From positions 1 to 64,000 of the forward strand of contig NZ_JBAKFX010000011.1 in assembly GCF_037577855.1 (NCBI RefSeq): a stretch of DNA of 64,000 nucleotides, written 5' to 3'. Positions within the stretch are counted from its first letter, which is position 1, and the number at the start of each line of letters is the position of its first letter. The notes under the pieces were generated by a model. That model saw only the letters and a list, made by a program, of their open reading frames with translations. It ran no database searches and was not told the DNA's origin. Shown here in pieces: positions 43,993 to 52,795 of the stretch. Both the position numbers and the translations under genes were made by a program. The stretch comes from Dethiothermospora halolimnae (GTDB lineage: Bacteria; Bacillota; Clostridia; Tissierellales; VENL01).

Positions 43993-45237
43993 TTATAAAA
44001 TAGTTTTAATTGCATAGGGTATTCTTTCAATAATATCAGAAGATATTAGTCCATATTCGCCTTTATCATGGGATGCCAAATCTCCCGATAAACCATGTAA
44101 ATATACCCCTAATTTAGCCGAATCCATTAAATCTAATCCCTGACCTATAAGACTTGTTATTATTCCAGTTAATACATCTCCGCTTCCAGCGGTGGCCATG
44201 CCTGGATTACCTGTATTGTTTATGTATATTTCGCCTTTTTTGTTACATACTATAGTATTTGCTCCCTTTAACACAGTTATAACTCCAAATATTTTTGAAG
44301 CTTTCTTAGCACTTTCTATCCTATTACTTTGTATTTCATCTATACCTATATTAAGTAATCTAGACAATTCTCCTGGATGGGGTGTTATGACTATATCGCC
44401 ATTATACTTAATTAAGATGTCTCTACATTGGGACACACAGTTTAATCCATCACCATCTAATACAATTGGCAAATTTGTATATCGTAATATCTCTTTTAGT
44501 AATTTTATCCTTCCATTGTCCACTCCCATTCCTGGACCTATTGCCAAAACATCAACATTATCTATTGCTTTCTTTATTTCCTTTATTGAATCTGGAATGA
44601 AGTGACCCTTATTATTATCCTCCACTGGTTTTATTATTGCCTCTGTCGTTTTTACTTCCATAATATTTGTTAGACTTTTAGGTGTTAAAGTATATACAAG
44701 TCCACTACCACTTCTTAAACAAGATGTGGTGGTTAAATACGATGCCCCTGTCATCCCAAGACTTCCTGCTATTATACCAACTTTGCCATAGGTCCCTTTA
44801 TGGCTTACTTTTTTTCTTTTGGGTAAAATATTTTTCATTTCCATAGTATCCTTTAAAACATTTAACTTTTCATTTCCCTCAGCTATAGCAAATGCTACTG
44901 CCTTTTCATTATCATGGCTTATTGAGATATGTATATTATCAATATTTCTACTTTCTGCTATTTTATTAGCTTTTTCCATTAATTTAACTATAGGTTTCCC
45001 ATTATTATCATGATCTATTTCTATATCTTTAAATGAAAAATATTTAATTCCTACTCCTAAAGCCTTACTTACAGCCTCCTTGGCAGCAAATATTCCCGCT
45101 ATACTTTTAATATTCCCCTTACGTTTTTCTATATATTGCCGTTCTTTTTCTGTACAAATTCTTTCTAGGAGTCTATTATTAACGGCTTTTTCAATCCTTT
45201 TTATTTCTATTATATCTATTCCATTACCTAAAACCAC
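43993..45237 (-). CDS. Fusion of holo-ACP synthase (AcpS) and ADP-dependent NAD(P)H-hydrate dehydratase (NnrD)
   Basis: Residues 1-120 are AcpS: GNGIDIIEIKRIEK with the metal-binding Asp, RICTEKERQYI, and FAAKEAVSKALGVGI with the catalytic Glu; it would transfer phosphopantetheine to ACP. Residues about 135-414 are NnrD (YjeF C-terminal, ribokinase-like): GTYGKVGIIAGSLGMTGA, LAIGPGMG, ITPHPGELSRLL, TVLKGANTIV and the active-site NPGMATAGSGDVLTGII. The NnrE epimerase domain usually fused to NnrD is absent. Start: GTG at 45237, six bases after GGGGTG; an upstream GTG at 45246 is less likely. Confidence 0.9.
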   Translation of the reverse strand: MVLGNGIDIIEIKRIEKAVNNRLLERICTEKERQYIEKRKGNIKSIAGIFAAKEAVSKALGVGIKYFSFKDIEIDHDNNGKPIVKLMEKANKIAESRNIDNIHISISHDNEKAVAFAIAEGNEKLNVLKDTMEMKNILPKRKKVSHKGTYGKVGIIAGSLGMTGASYLTTTSCLRSGSGLVYTLTPKSLTNIMEVKTTEAIIKPVEDNNKGHFIPDSIKEIKKAIDNVDVLAIGPGMGVDNGRIKLLKEILRYTNLPIVLDGDGLNCVSQCRDILIKYNGDIVITPHPGELSRLLNIGIDEIQSNRIESAKKASKIFGVITVLKGANTIVCNKKGEIYINNTGNPGMATAGSGDVLTGIITSLIGQGLDLMDSAKLGVYLHGLSGDLASHDKGEYGLISSDIIERIPYAIKTIL

Positions 45238-45258
45238 TACTAACACCCCATATAATAA

Positions 45259-45525
45259 TTATTTAAATATATCTGTCATACTCTCATCTAGGGAAAACCC
45301 AAGTAGAGTTGCAACTTTAAAGGCTAAATTCATTATAAAATATATAGATGCTATTAAAAATAAAATAGCTGAAGGAAGTTTTATAAAAGGTCTGCCCTTT
45401 TCCCCAATTTGAAACCCTTTATTAAATATCCCCATTATGAACGTTATAAACTTTGATATAACTTGAAAGAATATCTCTGCTCCACTTAATATTAAAAGTG
45501 CTATCATAACTATGCTAAGTCCCAT
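45259..45525 (-). CDS. Small membrane protein, function unknown
   Basis: 88 residues with two hydrophobic segments (IVMIALLILSGAEIFFQVIS and LPSAILFLIASIYFIMNLAF) joined by FNKGFQIGEKGRPF. AAGGGAG is well spaced to the ATG, and the gene lies 21 bp before the AcpS-NnrD gene, so it is likely real and co-transcribed. I do not recognise a family. Confidence 0.7.
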   Translation of the reverse strand: MGLSIVMIALLILSGAEIFFQVISKFITFIMGIFNKGFQIGEKGRPFIKLPSAILFLIASIYFIMNLAFKVATLLGFSLDESMTDIFK

Positions 45526-45597
45526 AAATTTCTCCCTTCTATTTAATATTTATAACCGTATTATATCATTTTAATTATTTTTTTCATATTTAATAAT

Positions 45598-45623
45598 AAA
45601 AGAATGCATATATGCATTCTTTA
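45598..45623 (-). terminator. Hairpin at the end of the coiled-coil protein gene
   Basis: AAAGAATGCA-TA-TGCATTCTTT overlaps the stop at 45621 and is followed by T-rich sequence on the minus strand. Confidence 0.6.
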
Positions 45624-46235
45624 TAACATTTCCCTATCCAGTTTTTCTATTTCTTTATTACCTAAAATACCATGTAAAAAATTATATGTTAAATTTCTCT
45701 TTTCTTCATAATCATTCTTCTTATCTATTAGCTCCCTTAACTTTATTCTAAACTCATCTATTTCATTATTCACATTATTTAATTCTTTATCCCATAATTT
45801 TAATTCTTTATATCCATACTTTATTGTCTCTTTTAATAAATTAAAGTTAGCTTCCCTTATCTGTTTAGGTATCATTTCATATCTAAATGTTATGTCCTCA
45901 AGTCTATTATTAATATCATATATATCCTCTTGATATCTAGATAATAGTTCCATTGCTTTTTCATCGTTCATATTATTATTATTAATTTCATCAGAAAGAT
46001 TTATTATTTTAGCCATGGTTCTTTTCTTCTCTTTTTTCAATTTCTTTAGCTTTCTTTCAATTCCTTTTTGATCCTCTAATAAGTCTTCCAATTCACTTTT
46101 TAATTTATTTATCTGTCTATCGTTTATATCGCTGAAAAGTTCTTTCCAAGTATTATCTTTAACCAATAAAGGTATGTTATTTCTCATTATAGTTCTATAG
46201 TCTAAGTCCAGGTCCTTTGAAAACAAGTCCCCCAC
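45621..46235 (-). CDS. Coiled-coil protein, function unknown
   Basis: About 200 residues, mostly charged heptad-like helices (KLKSELEDLLEDQKGIERKL, KEKKRTMAKIINLSDEI, NEIDEFRIKLRELIDKKNDY), with no membrane segment and a high Lys/Glu/Asn content. A GTG start at 46235 overlaps the ribosome-binding site GGGAGGTGGGG; the TTG at 46226 is better spaced. No family recognised. It is the first gene of the run that leads to acpS-nnrD and alr. Confidence 0.7.
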   Translation of the reverse strand: MGDLFSKDLDLDYRTIMRNNIPLLVKDNTWKELFSDINDRQINKLKSELEDLLEDQKGIERKLKKLKKEKKRTMAKIINLSDEINNNNMNDEKAMELLSRYQEDIYDINNRLEDITFRYEMIPKQIREANFNLLKETIKYGYKELKLWDKELNNVNNEIDEFRIKLRELIDKKNDYEEKRNLTYNFLHGILGNKEIEKLDREML

Positions 46236-46418
46236 CTCCCAATGTAATTATATAATAAATATGTAGTTTGTCTAATGGGCTAATATTCCTAAGTATATAT
46301 ATTATCGTACATTTCCCTTGCTTTTTTTATAATAATTAGAAAATATGTTATATCCATTAGTCTATAGGGTATAATTTAAATTAAGTATTACTACATAATT
46401 TTCGGGAGGTTTTTTATT

Positions 46419-46676
46419 ATGAAAAAAATAATAATGGGAATTCAAGTGGGTAATAGATTTGAAGATGTGGAAAAAGTTCAAAACTTACTTACAGAATACG
46501 GCTGCTTCATTAAAACAAGATTAGGACTTCACCAACAGGCAGAGTTTAAAGAGATATGTACCGAAAAGGGTCTAATAATTCTAGAAATGGTTAGGGATAG
46601 CGATGAAAAAAGTATGGAATTAAAAGAAAAGTTGAATGAAATAAATGAAGTAGTTGCTAAGACAATGGAATTTTAA
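46419..46676 (+). CDS. Small ACT/NikR-C-like protein (TM1266-like)
   Basis: This 85-residue protein (IIMGIQVGNRFEDVEKVQNL, YGCFIKTRLGLH, KGLIILEMVRDSDEKSMELK) has a beta-alpha-beta ferredoxin-like pattern. It resembles small regulators of the TM1266 type seen near iron-only hydrogenase genes. The resemblance is by pattern only and no hydrogenase gene is nearby. GGGAGG precedes the ATG. It stands alone on the plus strand between convergent fbp and the divergent coiled-coil gene. Confidence 0.65.
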   Translation: MKKIIMGIQVGNRFEDVEKVQNLLTEYGCFIKTRLGLHQQAEFKEICTEKGLIILEMVRDSDEKSMELKEKLNEINEVVAKTMEF

Positions 46677-46680
46677 AACA

Positions 46681-46866
46681 ATTGGGGGATTACGAATCCC
46701 CCAATAACTAACAATTGACAGTGTATAATTGACAATTGACAGTGTATAATTGACAATTGACAGTTAAAGGTAATTTTACTCACTTTGTTCGTAAAATATT
46801 ATATTTCAAATCGGCTAAAGCCGATTTGTACCTTAACTATCCACTGTCAATTGTCAATTATATAAG
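46681..46866. repeat. ATTACG hairpin and expanded family 2 element
   Basis: An ATTACG hairpin directly follows the small gene (46681-46703). The family 2 element at 46709-46863 has its left arm repeated (GACAGTGTATAATTGACAAT three times). It contains ATTTTACTCAC...GTAAAAT and AAATCGGCTAAAGCCGATTT, and its right arm ends at the fbp stop. Confidence 0.75.
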
Positions 46867-48846
46867 TTAAGGATTTTCCTTTATTAGTCCCCTTCTATAT
46901 GCTGTTAATAACATTTCTAAGTCCCTAATTTCTGACTTTAATTTTTCCCCTATATCTGTGTCCCCCACATACTTTCTATTAACCTTCTCTAAACCTACCA
47001 TTGTTGATAACACATCCATTTCCTCAGATATAGCTTTTTCTGTTGATTCAAAAGTTTTATGGGAAGCTAGCCTTAGTCCATAGGAATTATAAATAAGGGT
47101 GTATCCAGCTATTCCAGTTTTTTTCTGGTATGCCTTTGAAAATCCTCCATCTATAACAAGCATTTTTCCATTGGCCTTTATGGGACTTTCTCCCTTTATA
47201 GTTTTTACAGGAACATGTCCATTTACTATATGGGAGGTATCTGGTTCTAGACCAAACTCTTCTAAAATATATCTACATACACTTTCATCATCTCTTAACT
47301 TAAAATATGGATTTTTATTTTCAATATGGGTTTCTTTATCATCTATAAAATATCTCTCAAATGTGGCCATTTGGTCTTTTCCAAATAATGGAGAATTTTC
47401 TCCACACCATAAATACCATACTATATCTGTACCAAATAATCTTTCATCTATATTTTCTCTATTAAAATAAAATTCCGTTAATAAATGATTAAACTTATCC
47501 AATAGATTTTTTCCCCAGTATTTTTCTTCACCGATGGTAACTTTTTTAAATGTGCCGTCTTGATTCATTGGTATACATCCATGATAAAGAAGATTGGAAT
47601 TAAATTTAAGATACATACTTCCCTTTGAATATAAAAACTTAGTATGTTTTTGTAATTTTTCACTATTTAAAAAATATACTTTTAATTTCTTAACCAGACT
47701 TTTTTCTTCCTTCGTTAGTTCATAGGGATTACTTGGATCTATTGTTGGAAAATTAGTGTCATTAAGGTGGTACTTTTTACCCTTTATTATTATTGTATTA
47801 TTCTCATGATCTATTTTATCTAACAATAACCTATTTTCCATATTATATTGGGGACTTTTTTTAATAATCTGACCTTCTATTTTAAATTGAATAATAGCTA
47901 TGGCTTTATGCATTTTAGCTATTAAATCTAAGTCCCTTTCTCCAAAATGAATTTTCTTAGGAAATTTGGTCTTAAATTGTGTACAAGGATCTCCACCATA
48001 AAATCTAAGGGCAAATGTGGCAAGGGGTAATAAGTTTATACCATATCCCTCTTCTATTGTCTCAAGATTAGCATACCGTGTTGATATTCTAATGACATTT
48101 GCCATACATGCTTCAGACCCTCCAGCTGCACCCATCCATAAAATATCATGATTGCCCCATTGTATATCAATAGAATCCCTTTCCATCAACTGATCTAAGA
48201 TAATATGGGCCCCAGGACCTCTATCATATATATCCCCCAATATATGGAGTCTATCTATTGCAAGTCTTTGTATTAGTTTACATGTTTCTATAATAAATTC
48301 ATCGGCCCTTTTTATATCTATAATAGTATCTATAATTTTATTAAAATAATTATGCTTATTAAGCCTGTTTTCATCTTCATGGAGTAACTCTTCTATAATA
48401 TATGCGAAATCTTTAGGTAATGCCTTTCTAACCTTAGACCTTGTATATTTAGAGGAAACTACTCTGCATATCTCTATAAGTCTACAAAGAGTTATTTTAT
48501 ACCAATTTTCTAAGTTATCTTCATTTTTTTTAATCATTTCAAGTTTTTCCTCTGGATAATAAAGTAATGTAGCCAATGCCTTTTTTTCTGAGTTATTTAA
48601 AATATCTCCAAATAAATCATCTATTTTTAATTTTAAAACTCCAGAGGCATTTTTTAAAACATAGCTAAAGGCCTCATGTTCTCCATGAATATCAGTTAAA
48701 AAGTGTTCCGTCCCCTTTGGTAGATTTAAAATTGCTTGTAGATTTATTATCTCTGCACTGGTTGAAGATATATTTGGATATTGTTGTGATAAAAGCCTTA
48801 GATATTTTATATTATCATTAATTTCTTTTGAAGTTATATCCTCCAT
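46867..48846 (-). CDS. fbp: Fructose-1,6-bisphosphatase, class III
   Basis: This Firmicutes-type FBPase of gluconeogenesis has 659 residues, the usual length. The metallophosphatase motifs are FLTDIHGEHEAF (near 43), LHILGDIYDRGPG (near 200), WGNHDILWMGAA and HIVNGHVPVKTIKGESP. The large helical insertion typical of class III is present. It follows the PLP lyase gene by 30 bp. With the split transketolase and aldolase genes in the window this fits growth on amino acids or peptides with gluconeogenesis, which is inference. Confidence 0.96.
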   Translation of the reverse strand: MEDITSKEINDNIKYLRLLSQQYPNISSTSAEIINLQAILNLPKGTEHFLTDIHGEHEAFSYVLKNASGVLKLKIDDLFGDILNNSEKKALATLLYYPEEKLEMIKKNEDNLENWYKITLCRLIEICRVVSSKYTRSKVRKALPKDFAYIIEELLHEDENRLNKHNYFNKIIDTIIDIKRADEFIIETCKLIQRLAIDRLHILGDIYDRGPGAHIILDQLMERDSIDIQWGNHDILWMGAAGGSEACMANVIRISTRYANLETIEEGYGINLLPLATFALRFYGGDPCTQFKTKFPKKIHFGERDLDLIAKMHKAIAIIQFKIEGQIIKKSPQYNMENRLLLDKIDHENNTIIIKGKKYHLNDTNFPTIDPSNPYELTKEEKSLVKKLKVYFLNSEKLQKHTKFLYSKGSMYLKFNSNLLYHGCIPMNQDGTFKKVTIGEEKYWGKNLLDKFNHLLTEFYFNRENIDERLFGTDIVWYLWCGENSPLFGKDQMATFERYFIDDKETHIENKNPYFKLRDDESVCRYILEEFGLEPDTSHIVNGHVPVKTIKGESPIKANGKMLVIDGGFSKAYQKKTGIAGYTLIYNSYGLRLASHKTFESTEKAISEEMDVLSTMVGLEKVNRKYVGDTDIGEKLKSEIRDLEMLLTAYRRGLIKENP

Positions 48847-48876
48847 ATTTCCTCTCCTTTAAAATTAATATTACTT

Positions 48877-50067
48877 CTAAACTAATCCCAAGCTTTGATC
48901 TAAATCTTCTATAATATCATCTACATTTTCTAATCCTACAGATATCCTTATCATAGTTTCAGTTAACCCAAATTTAGCTAATTGTTCCTTTGGATAACCT
49001 AGATGGGTCATTGCCGCCGGTAACTCTATTAAGGTTTCACAGTCCCCTAAACTAACTGCCAGTTTAGCTAACTTTACATTATCCACTACTTTTTTTGCAT
49101 CTTCCAGGTCACCATCTATTTCAAAACTTATCATTGCACCATAACCCTTCATTTGTTCTTTAGCTATATTATGTCCCTTAAAGTCTTCAAGCCCCGGATA
49201 CATTACAGACTTGACTTTTGGATGAGTGTTTAAGTACTTTGCTACTTTTTTCGCATTTCTCTCATGCTCCCTCATTCTAACTCCTAAAGTTTTAAGTCCC
49301 CTAAGTAATAGCCATGCATTAAAGGGGCTCATAGCTCCCCCAAATTCGCACATATATTCAAATTTTAGCTTGTGAATGTAGTCTTGATTCTTAGACACTG
49401 CTACTCCTGCCACAACATCCCCATGACCACATATATATTTTGTTGCACTATGAACAACAACATCTACTCCTAAAGTCAATGGTTTTTGAAAGTATGGAGT
49501 GGCGAATGTATTATCTACTACTACTTTTATATTATGTTTCTTTGCAATCTCTACAACCTTTTTAATATCTATTATTCTAAGGTTGGGGTTTGATGGGGTT
49601 TCAAAATATATAACTTTAGTATTTTCATCTATTTTATCATTTAATGACTCTGGATTTGATAAATCCACCACTTTATAATCCACATTGTATTTAGGCAATA
49701 GTTCTGTAGCTACACTATAACTGGAACCATATAGTGTATTATTAATAATTACATTGTCCCCTGGTTTCAAGAAGGAAAATAAAACTGAACTTATGGCTGC
49801 CATTCCCGATGCAAATGCAACGGAACCATTCCCCTCTTCCAAAGATGCCATTCTATTTTCAAATAATCTTAATGTGGGATTGTTTCCCCTTGTATATACA
49901 TAATCATCACTTTCAAAATTCATAACCTTTCTTACATGCTCTGTATTATTAAAAACAAAGGTTGATGTTTGAAAGATTGGAGGATTCAAGGCATTGCTAG
50001 GGTTTTTACCCTCTTGCCCACCATGTATAGATAACGTATCAAATTTATATTCTTTATTTTTATCCAT
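48877..50067 (-). CDS. Cys/Met-metabolism PLP enzyme (methionine gamma-lyase / cystathionine lyase type)
   Basis: About 396 residues of the gamma family: YVYTRGNNPTLRLFE, FASGMAAISSVLFSFLKPGD, ETPSNPNLRIIDI, VVDNTFATPYFQKPL, and the PLP lysine in HSATKYICGHGD. Length and active-site pattern fit methionine gamma-lyase or cystathionine/homocysteine lyases. The cysteine found after NTLYG in classical methionine gamma-lyases is serine here (NTLYGSSYS), so specificity is uncertain. It could also recycle methanethiol into methionine. AGGAGG is best spaced to the ATG at 50067. It lies 12 bp after the aldolase gene. Confidence 0.85.
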   Translation of the reverse strand: MDKNKEYKFDTLSIHGGQEGKNPSNALNPPIFQTSTFVFNNTEHVRKVMNFESDDYVYTRGNNPTLRLFENRMASLEEGNGSVAFASGMAAISSVLFSFLKPGDNVIINNTLYGSSYSVATELLPKYNVDYKVVDLSNPESLNDKIDENTKVIYFETPSNPNLRIIDIKKVVEIAKKHNIKVVVDNTFATPYFQKPLTLGVDVVVHSATKYICGHGDVVAGVAVSKNQDYIHKLKFEYMCEFGGAMSPFNAWLLLRGLKTLGVRMREHERNAKKVAKYLNTHPKVKSVMYPGLEDFKGHNIAKEQMKGYGAMISFEIDGDLEDAKKVVDNVKLAKLAVSLGDCETLIELPAAMTHLGYPKEQLAKFGLTETMIRISVGLENVDDIIEDLDQSLGLV

Positions 50068-50079
50068 CATTATCACCTC

Positions 50080-50733
50080 CTATTTTTGTCCATATTTATT
50101 TACATAAAAATCCCTCATAAAGTCTATATCCCCTTGACCAAGTTCAACTACTCCCCCCATAATATTGGCGAAGATGGTTGCCTTAGCAGATTTTTCAACT
50201 ATAAAGGCTGTTTTTAATGCTTCCTTTAAGTTTCCTGCCACAGCTAAACAACCATGATTAGCCAAAATACAAGCATTTCTATCTTTAAGAGCCTTTACAG
50301 CTTCATCTCCAAGTTCTTTGCTACCTGGCAACACATAGTTTGTTACCCTTACATCTCCTCCTACTATTTGAACTAAATCCTCAGCTGCTGCCGGTATAGG
50401 CTTTCTAGCTATAGCCATGGAAGTACAATAGGAGCTATGGGTGTGTACTATGGCATCTACATCTTCTCTTGCTTTATATACAGCAAGATGAAGATTGTAT
50501 TCTATAGATGGTTTCTTATTTCCATCTATTATATTTCCATCCATATCAAGTATTACTATTCCATCTGTGGTTATAGTATCATAGTCCACTCCACTGGGAG
50601 TTATTGCTATGCAATCTTCTCCAGGAACCCTGGCACTTATATTCCCCCAAGTCCCCACTACCAACTGTGATTTTAACATTTCAAGCCCTGCATCTATAAC
50701 TTCCTGTCTAACCTTTTCAAATTTTATAATCAA
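50080..50733 (-). CDS. Class II aldolase (possible 5-methylthioribulose-1-phosphate aldolase)
   Basis: The 217-residue zinc aldolase of the fuculose-phosphate aldolase/MtnB fold shows GTWGNISARVP, ITPSGVDYDTI, KPSIEYNLHLAVYK, VHTHSSYCTSMA (metal ligands) and ILANHGCLA. Between MTA phosphorylase/MtnA genes and a sulfur PLP lyase, the likely substrate is 5-methylthioribulose-1-phosphate. It would either be cleaved to DHAP and a methylthio-aldehyde (DHAP shunt) or dehydrated as by MtnB. No MtnC/MtnD genes follow, which favours cleavage. The start is TTG after GGAGGAG. Confidence 0.85.
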   Translation of the reverse strand: MIIKFEKVRQEVIDAGLEMLKSQLVVGTWGNISARVPGEDCIAITPSGVDYDTITTDGIVILDMDGNIIDGNKKPSIEYNLHLAVYKAREDVDAIVHTHSSYCTSMAIARKPIPAAAEDLVQIVGGDVRVTNYVLPGSKELGDEAVKALKDRNACILANHGCLAVAGNLKEALKTAFIVEKSAKATIFANIMGGVVELGQGDIDFMRDFYVNKYGQK

Positions 50734-50749
50734 TTATAGCTCCTCCTTT

Positions 50750-51517
50750 TTATAACTCTATTAAAGCATTATTACAATTACATTCCTCTTTAGTTATATC
50801 ACTTTTAAATATATCTATAAAAGTTTTTGTTATTTTTTCTTTATTTTTAGATACTGCTTCGTCTATATCATGAAGGGTTATTTCCTTTTTCACTCCGGTA
50901 CACCAATTAGTTACAATTCCTATAACTGAATAACACATTCCCAATTCCTTTGCTAGGACAACCTCAGGGACATTAGTCATACCTACAACGTCTCCTCCAA
51001 GTTGTTTATACATTCTTATTTCAGCGGCACTTTCAAATCTGGGTCCCTCTGTAGTTACATATATTCCTTCTCCCTTTATAATTAATCCATTATTCTCTGC
51101 TTTATTATAAAATAATTCCCTTAGATTTTTGCAATAGGGATCAGACATATCCACATGCTTAACACCCTCTTTTCCACCTTCGTAGAAGGTTAGAGGTCTA
51201 GATTTAGTGAAATCTAAAAAATCAGTTATAACAACAATATCTCCAGGAGCATAATTTTCATTACATGATCCCACAGCTGCGGTAGCATATATATACTCTA
51301 TCCCTAATTTGTTTAGTGCAGCAATATTAGCTCTATAATTAACTAAATGGGGAGGATTAGAGTGATTTTTCCCATGTCTAGCTAAAAATACTATTTCTTC
51401 TCCGTTTATTTCCACTATATCCACTTGGACCTTACCATATTTAGTCTCTACTTCTTTAATATAGCTATTGGAACTGGCATCATATACCCCAGTCCCACCA
51501 ATTATTCCTTTGTTCAT
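50750..51517 (-). CDS. MTAP-family nucleoside phosphorylase, probably acting on methylthioinosine
   Basis: The 255-residue PNP/MTAP-family protein has GIIGGTGVYD (phosphate loop), FLARHGKNHSNPPHLVNYRA, TAAVGSCNENYAPGD, TTEGPRFESAAEIRMY and DVVGMTNVPE. At the purine-recognition segment it has VTNWCTG (Asn204, Cys206), where adenine-specific MTAP has two aspartates. This favours a 6-oxopurine, that is methylthioinosine. The adenosine-type deaminase gene in the same cluster agrees. Product: methylthioribose-1-phosphate. GGGGTG precedes the ATG; the aldolase gene follows by 16 bp. Confidence 0.85.
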   Translation of the reverse strand: MNKGIIGGTGVYDASSNSYIKEVETKYGKVQVDIVEINGEEIVFLARHGKNHSNPPHLVNYRANIAALNKLGIEYIYATAAVGSCNENYAPGDIVVITDFLDFTKSRPLTFYEGGKEGVKHVDMSDPYCKNLRELFYNKAENNGLIIKGEGIYVTTEGPRFESAAEIRMYKQLGGDVVGMTNVPEVVLAKELGMCYSVIGIVTNWCTGVKKEITLHDIDEAVSKNKEKITKTFIDIFKSDITKEECNCNNALIEL

Positions 51518-51540
51518 TTTTGTATCACCCCTGTATATTT

Positions 51541-51742
51541 TAATACCGGGGAATGAATTCCCCTCTACGTTTCAACTCTACAATTTTTGTCAAGATCCCT
51601 GACAGGGCATGCCATGTCCCTACGTTTTTATATTTCTTCTTTCTTCTTTACACTTTCTTCTTTAGTTTTAAAGTCCCTACATAATTAAATTTTACGACCA
51701 TCGGGAGTAAAATCTCCTTATCTATTATTTATTCTCTATTAT
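51541..51742. repeat. GAATTC, CATG and GTAAAAT-type hairpins with family 1 tail
   Basis: GGGGAATGAATTCCCC (51547-51562), GACAGGGCATGCCATGTCC (about 51599-51618) and TTTTACGACC...GTAAAAT (51688-51711) are followed by a TATTATTTATTCTC tail that enters the mtnA 3' end. It lies inside the methylthioadenosine gene group, between mtnA and the phosphorylase. Confidence 0.6.
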
Positions 51743-52783
51743 TTATTCTTTAATTTTAACTATGTTTTCCTTAAAAGGAGCCCTTACAATCCCCTTTTCC
51801 GTTATAATTCCTGCAATATTCTCATTTGGTGTAACATCAAAGGCAGGATTATAAACTTCTATGCCTTCAGGTGCCACTCTATTTCCCATAACATGGGTTA
51901 CTTCATCACTGGATCTTTCTTCTATATCTATTTCTTCTCCGGTTTCAATATCAAAATCAATGGTAGTTGTTGGAGCAACTATATAAAAAGGTACACTATA
52001 AGCCTTTGCCACAACCGATAGCATAAATGTTCCAATCTTATTTGCCGTATCTCCATTTAATGCAATCCTATCGGCTCCAACTAGAATTAAATCTATCTTA
52101 CCATCTCTTATTAACGTTGCCGCAGCATTATCTGCTATTAATTTTGCTGGAATTCTTTCTTCTTTTAACTCCCACGCAGTAAGTCTTCCCCCTTGAAGTC
52201 TTGGTCTAGTTTCGTCTGCATATACAAATATATTTTTATTAGAATAATGGGCCTCTCTAATAACACCTAAAGCTGTTCCATAACCTGCAGTTGCCAAAGC
52301 TCCTGTGTTACAGTGGGTCAATATAGTAGCCCCTTTTTCTACAATTTCATTGCCAAAACTGGCCATTTTTTTATTGGTCTCTATATCTTCCTTCAATATT
52401 TTATCTGCTTCATCCTTTAAAATATTATATATATTATCCAGTTCTTTATCCTTATTGTCTCTAATGATTCTTTTCATTCTTTTTATTGCCCACATAAGAT
52501 TAACTGCGGTGGGTCTAGATTTATTTAGTTTATCAAGGGCATCATCCATTTTGGTGAAAAAGTCTTCTCTTTGGCCTTCTTTAAATTCCTGGGCTGCTAA
52601 AACAACTCCATAACCAGCTGTAGCTCCTATGGCTGGAGCTCCTCTAACCACCATATCCCTAATTGCAAATTCCACATCTTTATAGTTTTCACATATAAAA
52701 TAGGTTTCCTCAACAGGTAATTTCCTTTGATCTATTAACCTTAACTTATTGTCTTTAAATTCTATTGTATTTATTCTAGCCAT
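51743..52783 (-). CDS. mtnA: Methylthioribose-1-phosphate isomerase
   Basis: MtnA converts methylthioribose-1-phosphate to methylthioribulose-1-phosphate. The catalytic Cys158 (THCNTGALAT) and Asp238 (VGADRIALNGD) correspond to Cys160 and Asp240 of the Bacillus enzyme. Other family blocks are MVVRGAPAIGATAGYG, ADETRPRLQGGRLTAWEL and NPAFDVTPNENIAGIITEKG. Length 346, normal. GGAGGGG precedes the ATG; 12 bp follow the deaminase gene. Its last codons and stop (KIKE-stop) lie in the family 1 repeat tail. Confidence 0.95.
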   Translation of the reverse strand: MARINTIEFKDNKLRLIDQRKLPVEETYFICENYKDVEFAIRDMVVRGAPAIGATAGYGVVLAAQEFKEGQREDFFTKMDDALDKLNKSRPTAVNLMWAIKRMKRIIRDNKDKELDNIYNILKDEADKILKEDIETNKKMASFGNEIVEKGATILTHCNTGALATAGYGTALGVIREAHYSNKNIFVYADETRPRLQGGRLTAWELKEERIPAKLIADNAAATLIRDGKIDLILVGADRIALNGDTANKIGTFMLSVVAKAYSVPFYIVAPTTTIDFDIETGEEIDIEERSSDEVTHVMGNRVAPEGIEVYNPAFDVTPNENIAGIITEKGIVRAPFKENIVKIKE

Positions 52784-52795
52784 AAAAGTCCCCTC

